This document shows, in pieces, positions 9,110 through 12,000 of a stretch of DNA of 12,000 nucleotides; position 1 is the first letter of the stretch, and the number at the start of each line of letters is the position of its first letter. Location of the stretch: positions 1-12,000 of the forward strand of contig CAIIXF020000442.1 of assembly GCA_903813345.2 (NCBI GenBank), read 5' to 3'. The stretch comes from Owenia fusiformis (taxonomy: Eukaryota; Annelida; Polychaeta; Sabellida; Oweniidae). The notes below the pieces were generated by a model. The model was not told the DNA's origin and searched no databases. It saw only the letters and a program-made list of their open reading frames with translations. A program made the position numbers and the translations under genes.

Positions 9110-9125
9110 TGTGAAAAACGACACG
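9110..9125 (+). repeat. 16-bp motif, outer copy: TGTGAAAAACGACACG
   Basis: This is the homologue of 5902-5917. It is intermediate: it has A before CG and the CACG ending like other outer sites, but A after CG like the inner sites. Confidence 0.8.
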
Positions 9126-9474
9126 CGGAAAAATGTTGATCCAGCCTAATGATCAATGCTCCCCTAATATTTTTTTATCATTTTCTATTCGTCTAAAGCA
9201 TCATTTTTCATGGCCGAATCAATTTATGTTCCAATAGTTTCGACCCCTTTCAATTTTACTCAAATTGAAAACACAACGTATGAAAAAAATCGAGAAAAAT
9301 GATGGATTCAGATGTCTCATGTCGACAAGTGATGTACATCAAAAGGAAAATACTTGTAGTCCAAATTCATTTATGATTGTAAAGGACAGTAGAGTAGCAT
9401 GAGGAAAGTCCTTGTTTTTTGACAATGTTGCATTCTTATGTGAATATCTTGGCATATTAATCACGGACTTGAAA

Positions 9475-9490
9475 TGTGAAAATCGTCACG
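9475..9490 (+). repeat. 16-bp motif, outer copy: TGTGAAAATCGTCACG
   Basis: This is the homologue of 3665-3680. It has the outer GTCACG ending but T before CG as in the inner variant. Confidence 0.8.
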
Positions 9491-9648
9491 TTTGAGACGG
9501 CCCCTAATTTGAAATTCCACCTATTTTTTCTTGGAGTTTACTTCAATGCTTTCGGTGACGTGTGTATAAATGTATACAGATACATACTACATGTCTATTT
9601 GAAAAAATAATTTTAATGCTTTTTTGAATTTTTTACAAAATTTGTTTC

Positions 9649-9669
9649 ACACTTAAGCCGTTTTCAGTG
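9649..9669 (-). repeat. Right terminal sequence of the outer element
   Basis: Read inward it is CACTGAAAACGGCTTAAGTG, two bases different from the inner element's left-hand end at 3480. The + strand ends TTTTCAGTG at 9669 and AATA follows. Confidence 0.85.
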
Positions 9670-9673
9670 AATA
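9670..9673. other. Target-site duplication AATA, right copy (outer element)
   Basis: AATA follows the terminal CAGTG and leads into GTGAATATACATTATC. In unit 2 the same sequence follows GGCTGTGTAAATA directly. Confidence 0.85.
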
Positions 9674-9696
9674 GTGAATATACATTATCTAAAAAG

Positions 9697-9702
9697 AATA
9701 AA
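9697..9702 (+). promoter_or_regulatory. Possible displaced native poly(A) signal AATAAA
   Basis: Without the insertion it would begin 135 nt after the stop codon of the membrane-protein gene, a typical distance. The tandem duplication supplies a second copy at 9788-9793. Confidence 0.35.
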
Positions 9703-9740
9703 AAACATTTAAAAAATACCTTGTATGCTATGATGTAATG

Positions 9741-9831
9741 GATTATAATTTGGCTGTGTAAATAGTGAATATACATTATCTAAAAAGAATAAAAAACATT
9801 TAAAAAATACCTTGTATGCTATGATGTAATG
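9741..9831 (+). repeat. Tandem unit 2 (91 bp), containing the empty insertion site
   Basis: It begins GATTATAATTTGGCTGTGTA and continues AATAGTGAATATAC. The join at 9760/9761 is what the target looked like before the outer element inserted into unit 1. It is followed by GATTTCAG, where homology ends. Confidence 0.9.
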
Positions 9832-9835
9832 GATT

Positions 9836-10020
9836 TCAGATTTTGAATGAAGATTTTAATTACAAGGCGTTCATTTCACAGATCATAATTCCTGGCGTAA
9901 TTTATTAGTGACAGAAAGAATAGTTCTCTCATACTGTATTTTTGCATGCATGCGGTGCTAGTGAATTGTATAATATTTCAAGGGCGATGGTGCCAAGGGA
10001 GCGGTGGCTTTTGGGTATGG
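9836..10020. other. AT-rich intergenic stretch, nothing recognised
   Basis: No repeat, RNA gene or convincing reading frame is visible. The short frames here overlap on both strands and continue into the GC-rich palindromic patch. Confidence 0.5.
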
Positions 10021-10030
10021 ATGGGTCATG

Positions 10031-10076
10031 CGCGAAGCACGCCACACGCGAAGCGCAATCTAGGGGGCATGCCCCC
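10031..10076. repeat. GC-rich patch: CGCGAAGC direct repeats and a perfect 14-bp palindrome
   Basis: CGCGAAGC occurs at 10031-10038 and 10047-10054. GGGGGCATGCCCCC at 10063-10076 is perfectly palindromic. The patch stands out from the AT-rich surroundings and may be a fragment of a dispersed repeat. No element ends can be drawn. Confidence 0.5.
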
Positions 10077-10175
10077 AGAAAATGTTCAAATTTAGTCGCT
10101 CTCAGGTTCATTCTGAACATATCTCAGCACAACATTCCCAATAATAAAAACAAAAGGGTGTTTGTAGAAAACTAA

Positions 10176-10202
10176 TTTGACTTTGACTAACAAACTTTGA
10201 CT
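10176..10202 (+). repeat. Three TTTGACT direct repeats
   Basis: TTTGACT occurs at 10176-10182, 10182-10188 and 10196-10202. This is a short simple repeat of no evident function. Confidence 0.4.
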
Positions 10203-10253
10203 GTTACTAAAATATACATTTTGCACCGCTTGCTAAATTAAATAAAAAGTAGG

Positions 10254-10268
10254 TCACTGATTCAGTGA
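10254..10268. repeat. 15-bp palindrome TCACTGATTCAGTGA
   Basis: The palindrome is perfect around a central T and is followed by a second CAGTGA copy and ACTGAATTC, so several short stems are possible. The role is unknown. Confidence 0.5.
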
Positions 10269-10269
10269 T

Positions 10270-10920
10270 CCAGTGACTGAATTCTATGATATACCGTCCA
10301 TTACTGCATCAATCACTTAAAGTATTAAAATCCCACCACACTATGAAATATGAAGTTCCAAATTACATACTTTAAAGATTCCGATAAATCGGGCTACGTA
10401 TACCGCCGTATTTACTTAAGGGGATTAGAAGGGTTTATTTTTAGCTATATAAAATTAGGCCTTCTAGCATGCATGTACACGTGTGTACAATCAGCATGCC
10501 CTTCAATATTATATAAACACGGTGTTACTTACCCTGCGTGCAGAGTCTAGTTAAACTACACTGAAGACGAAGCTCTCTTTTAAGAAGTGAAGTCAAACGA
10601 ATGCAAAGGGTAGGTGTTACTATACCAGGCTATTCAATATGTACTACATAATGTACACTATTTATGTGTGTACTGGGAATACGATTCTCGGGGAAACAAA
10701 AGACAAATACTTTTTATATGTCCAAAATGAGCCATTTGATTGATACATACACTAAATAGCTTCATAAATAACATCTACAAAGTATATCTAATAGTAATTT
10801 TCAATTTCAATGGTGAAACTTCCCTGGTTATGATTATACGGGAAATCATCACTAGACGAAGATTGTTCGCCTTCCTGGCTTACCTCTGAATCGTGTACCT
10901 GGTAATCTCTTTATATAGTT
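10270..10920. other. Non-coding stretch, no gene recognised
   Basis: The sequence is AT-rich with some TGTACA/GTGTAC-type alternating words (10470-10500 and 10640-10675). CATGC-flanked GTACACGTGTGTACA is near-palindromic. No conserved motif, tRNA or long frame is seen. Confidence 0.45.
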
Positions 10921-10932
10921 TAGCGAGAACGC

Positions 10933-10944
10933 TGCGCCTGCGCA
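10933..10944. promoter_or_regulatory. Possible NRF1-like site TGCGCCTGCGCA, with a TATA-like word upstream
   Basis: The reverse strand reads TGCGCAGGCGCA, close to the known NRF1 consensus. TTATATAG lies about 20 bp upstream on the + strand. No gene is identified downstream, so this is a sequence match only. Confidence 0.25.
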
Positions 10945-11052
10945 GTATTAAACTTTGGCGCACACTTTAAGGTCAAGGGTGCACTTTGATGAAATTTCAT
11001 GACCATGTGCTATTTAAGAAATATAGGCCGAAGAGCAGGGGTACTATCGTTG

Positions 11053-11154
11053 AATACACCCCGCAGGGCTAGGCACAAACGTTCTCTGTTCCCCGAACGG
11101 CCAAAGGGAATGAGTGGTTCCAAAGCTTTTGTGCCTAGCCATAAGTGGTGTATT
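11053..11154. repeat. 27-bp-arm hairpin with GGCTAGGCACAAA
   Basis: Arms 11053-11079 and 11128-11154 match as an inverted repeat. There are 8 bp perfect (AATACACC), 6 unpaired, then 13 bp perfect (GGCTAGGCACAAA), around a 48-nt loop. The equal arm lengths suggest real structure. A frame of about 102 codons at 10999-11307 runs through it and is not convincing as a gene. Confidence 0.7.
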
Positions 11155-11184
11155 AAACAAATACTGGATGACCATGAGGTGGAT

Positions 11185-11202
11185 ATGCCAGAATACCTAT
11201 CC
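11185..11202 (+). repeat. Left copy of 18-bp perfect inverted repeat
   Basis: ATGCCAGAATACCTATCC is the exact reverse complement of 11468-11485. Confidence 0.75.
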
Positions 11203-11214
11203 GAGGAAAAAATA

Positions 11215-11239
11215 CTAGGCGAGGCGAAGCCAAGCCTAG
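11215..11239. repeat. Compact hairpin CTAGGC...GCCTAG
   Basis: CTAGGC, GA, GGC, loop GAA, GCC, AA, GCCTAG form a 6 + 3 bp stem with a small internal mismatch. A T-rich run follows at 11242-11252. It shares the CTAGGC core with the neighbouring larger hairpin. Confidence 0.6.
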
Positions 11240-11250
11240 CATTTCTTTTT

Positions 11251-11264
11251 TTATTATGCACCTC
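11251..11264 (+). repeat. Left copy of 14-bp perfect inverted repeat
   Basis: TTATTATGCACCTC is the exact reverse complement of 11597-11610. Weak similarity continues past it (AAATACT in both). Confidence 0.65.
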
Positions 11265-11348
11265 CCTTGAGAAATACTTTATTTTAAAGAATGGGCCTTA
11301 TTCTTAAGTATTCCCTCCATATATAATAAGTTTGGCCGATGCCTTATC

Positions 11349-11361
11349 TAGCGCCACCTAG
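11349..11361 (-). promoter_or_regulatory. Possible CTCF-like core CTAGGTGGCGCTA
   Basis: The - strand contains AGGTGGCGCT, the core shared by insect and vertebrate CTCF motifs. It is a single short match, with chance occurrence likely enough to keep confidence low. Confidence 0.25.
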
Positions 11362-11467
11362 AAATCCCCTTCTCTGATATCATGCAAATCATTTCTCCCT
11401 CGCATTCGTCTCAAATTCAACATGGAAGAGATTCTAAGAAAATGACGTCATTGACAAATGGACTCGA

Positions 11468-11485
11468 GGATAGGTATTCTGGCAT
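11468..11485 (-). repeat. Right copy of 18-bp perfect inverted repeat
   Basis: It pairs with 11185-11202. A degenerate extension (CTCGAG against CCGAGG) lies just beyond. Confidence 0.75.
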
Positions 11486-11497
11486 ACGGGATGGTTG

Positions 11498-11541
11498 GAG
11501 ATCTCGTTGCTTCAATACTGGATAGAACGAGATCTTGTTGC
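11498..11541. repeat. GAGATCTYGTTGC direct repeat with an internal 10-bp inverted repeat
   Basis: GAGATCTCGTTGC (11498-11510) and GAGATCTTGTTGC (11529-11541) differ at one base. AGATCTCGTT (11499-11508) is also the exact reverse complement of 11526-11535. Confidence 0.55.
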
Positions 11542-11596
11542 CACGTATGGCAATAGACCCTGCAGCTCTTAACCAATCAGATTTGAGTATTTTAAT

Positions 11597-11610
11597 GAGG
11601 TGCATAATAA
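11597..11610 (-). repeat. Right copy of 14-bp perfect inverted repeat
   Basis: It pairs with 11251-11264. Relative to the 18-bp pair the order is not mirrored, so the two pairs cannot belong to one simple foldback. Confidence 0.65.
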
Positions 11611-12000
11611 TCGATGATATCACCCATGCTCTGAGGTCTATATTACGATTCGAACATAAAACTCACCAAAATGTTCGAATAATCATTATGGTCCGCCAAG
11701 GAGGATTGGCTCCCAGAATCGAAGTCGATATTTTCCAACAATGAAAACGCCGAGATGTCGTTATTTTCTGAAATTATAACCGATTATAAATTCAAAACAA
11801 GGCATTAACATGACAAAATGTCACCACCTAAAACAATTTGGTCAATTTAAAGCAAGTTGGAAAATACCTTTTGACCTTAAGAAGGTTTTTGAAGATTTGA
11901 GCTTCTGGGATCTTGTACATGATTTTGAAAAAAGAAATTGTTCAATCTGAAGCAAATTAAAACTAGTTGCACACAAATCTTAAGTCAGATTTGAACTTCT
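11611..12000. other. AT-rich stretch to window end, nothing recognised
   Basis: No gene, repeat or regulatory site can be supported. A 69-codon frame covers 11535-11744 but shows no family features. Confidence 0.5.

Larger units (their letters stand above)
1325..9669 (+). mobile_element. Outer DNA transposon (family X, copy 1), interrupted by an inverted second copy
   Basis: The element's own sequence is 1325-3479 plus 8589-9669, 3236 bp, with one copy of the AAAA target. The left end is CATTCAAAACCAATAAATG. The right end read inward is CACTGAAAACGGCTTAAGTG. The shared terminus is CAYTSAAAAC, with TSD AATA. Block homology shows the structure: 1325-3479 is the inverted counterpart of 6413-8584, and 8589-9669 is the inverted counterpart of 3480-3917 plus 5792-6412. 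No long reading frame is conserved between the two copies, so the element is non-autonomous or dead. It carries seven dispersed copies of a 16-bp motif in one orientation. Termini close to CACTG with a 4-bp TSD suggest the CMC group (Chapaev-like), but no transposase supports this. Confidence 0.85.
9670..9740 (+). repeat. Right fragment of tandem unit 1 (91-bp repeat)
   Basis: The fragment is identical over its whole length to 9761-9831, and identity extends to 9744/9835 (75 of 75 bases). Its first 20-odd bases are separated from it by the transposon nest and lie at 1302-1324. Confidence 0.9.

Noticed and set aside
1707-9490. CRISPR-like array from the repeated 16-bp motif
   Set aside because: Spacing is irregular (0 to many hundreds of bases), the host is eukaryotic, and the intervening sequences are homologous between copies and so are not unique spacers.
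1325-9669. One giant imperfect palindrome or foldback element
   Set aside because: The sums of paired coordinates are not constant: about 9,900 for 1325-3479 against 6413-8584, about 13,150 for 3480-3917 against 9213-9669, and about 15,000 for 5792-6412 against 8589-9210. Nested insertion explains all three with exact TSDs.
10999-11307. 102-codon frame as a gene
   Set aside because: It reads straight through both arms of the 11053-11154 hairpin and the CTAGGC hairpin, and an opposite-strand frame overlaps. No family features are seen.
9836-12000. tRNA, snRNA or rRNA genes
   Set aside because: No cloverleaf, A/B box pair or conserved snRNA motif was found by eye.

Overview
The window looks like AT-rich nuclear DNA of an invertebrate animal. 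A bivalve or other mollusc is plausible, but nothing here fixes the species. There is no bacterial operon structure, rRNA or recognisable tRNA. The only convincing coding sequence is the 3' part of a gene at 1-1212. It encodes a cysteine-rich, glycosylated, single-pass membrane protein with two copies of a six-cysteine module separated by a sushi/CCP-like domain.

From 1325 to 9669 the window is a nest of three DNA transposons, resolved from their ends, target-site duplications (TSDs) and internal homology. (1) An outer element of about 3.24 kb lies on the + strand. It inserted 112 bp after the stop codon, with TSD AATA (1321-1324 and 9670-9673). (2) A second member of the same family, in inverted orientation and about 3.24 kb without its own insert, landed inside the first at 3480-8584, with TSD AAAA (3476-3479 and 8585-8588). 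(3) An unrelated 1.87-kb element with 32-bp terminal inverted repeats lies inside the second at 3922-5787, with TSD TCTA (3918-3921 and 5788-5791). Removing each insert restores collinear copies of 3236 and 3235 bp. The scrambled order of inverted-repeat blocks follows from this nesting. No transposase is readable in any of the three.

The two related copies differ at very roughly a quarter of positions by eye. Both carry dispersed copies of a 16-bp motif, TGTGAAAA-NCGNCANG. In the outer copy the motif mostly ends ACGTCACG; in the inner copy it mostly ends TCGACATG. Five of seven homologous sites switch to the same inner variant. This concerted, copy-specific change in non-tandem sites is the most unusual signal in the window.

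The outer element sits in unit 1 of a 91-bp tandem duplication. Unit 2 (9741-9831) preserves the uninterrupted target site, which confirms the element ends and the 4-bp TSD.

From 9836 to 12000 I find no convincing gene. There are a GC-rich palindromic patch near 10031-10076, a 15-bp palindrome at 10254, a cluster of hairpins and inverted words at 11053-11610 that looks like one or more decayed mobile elements, and low-confidence NRF1-like and CTCF-like sites.
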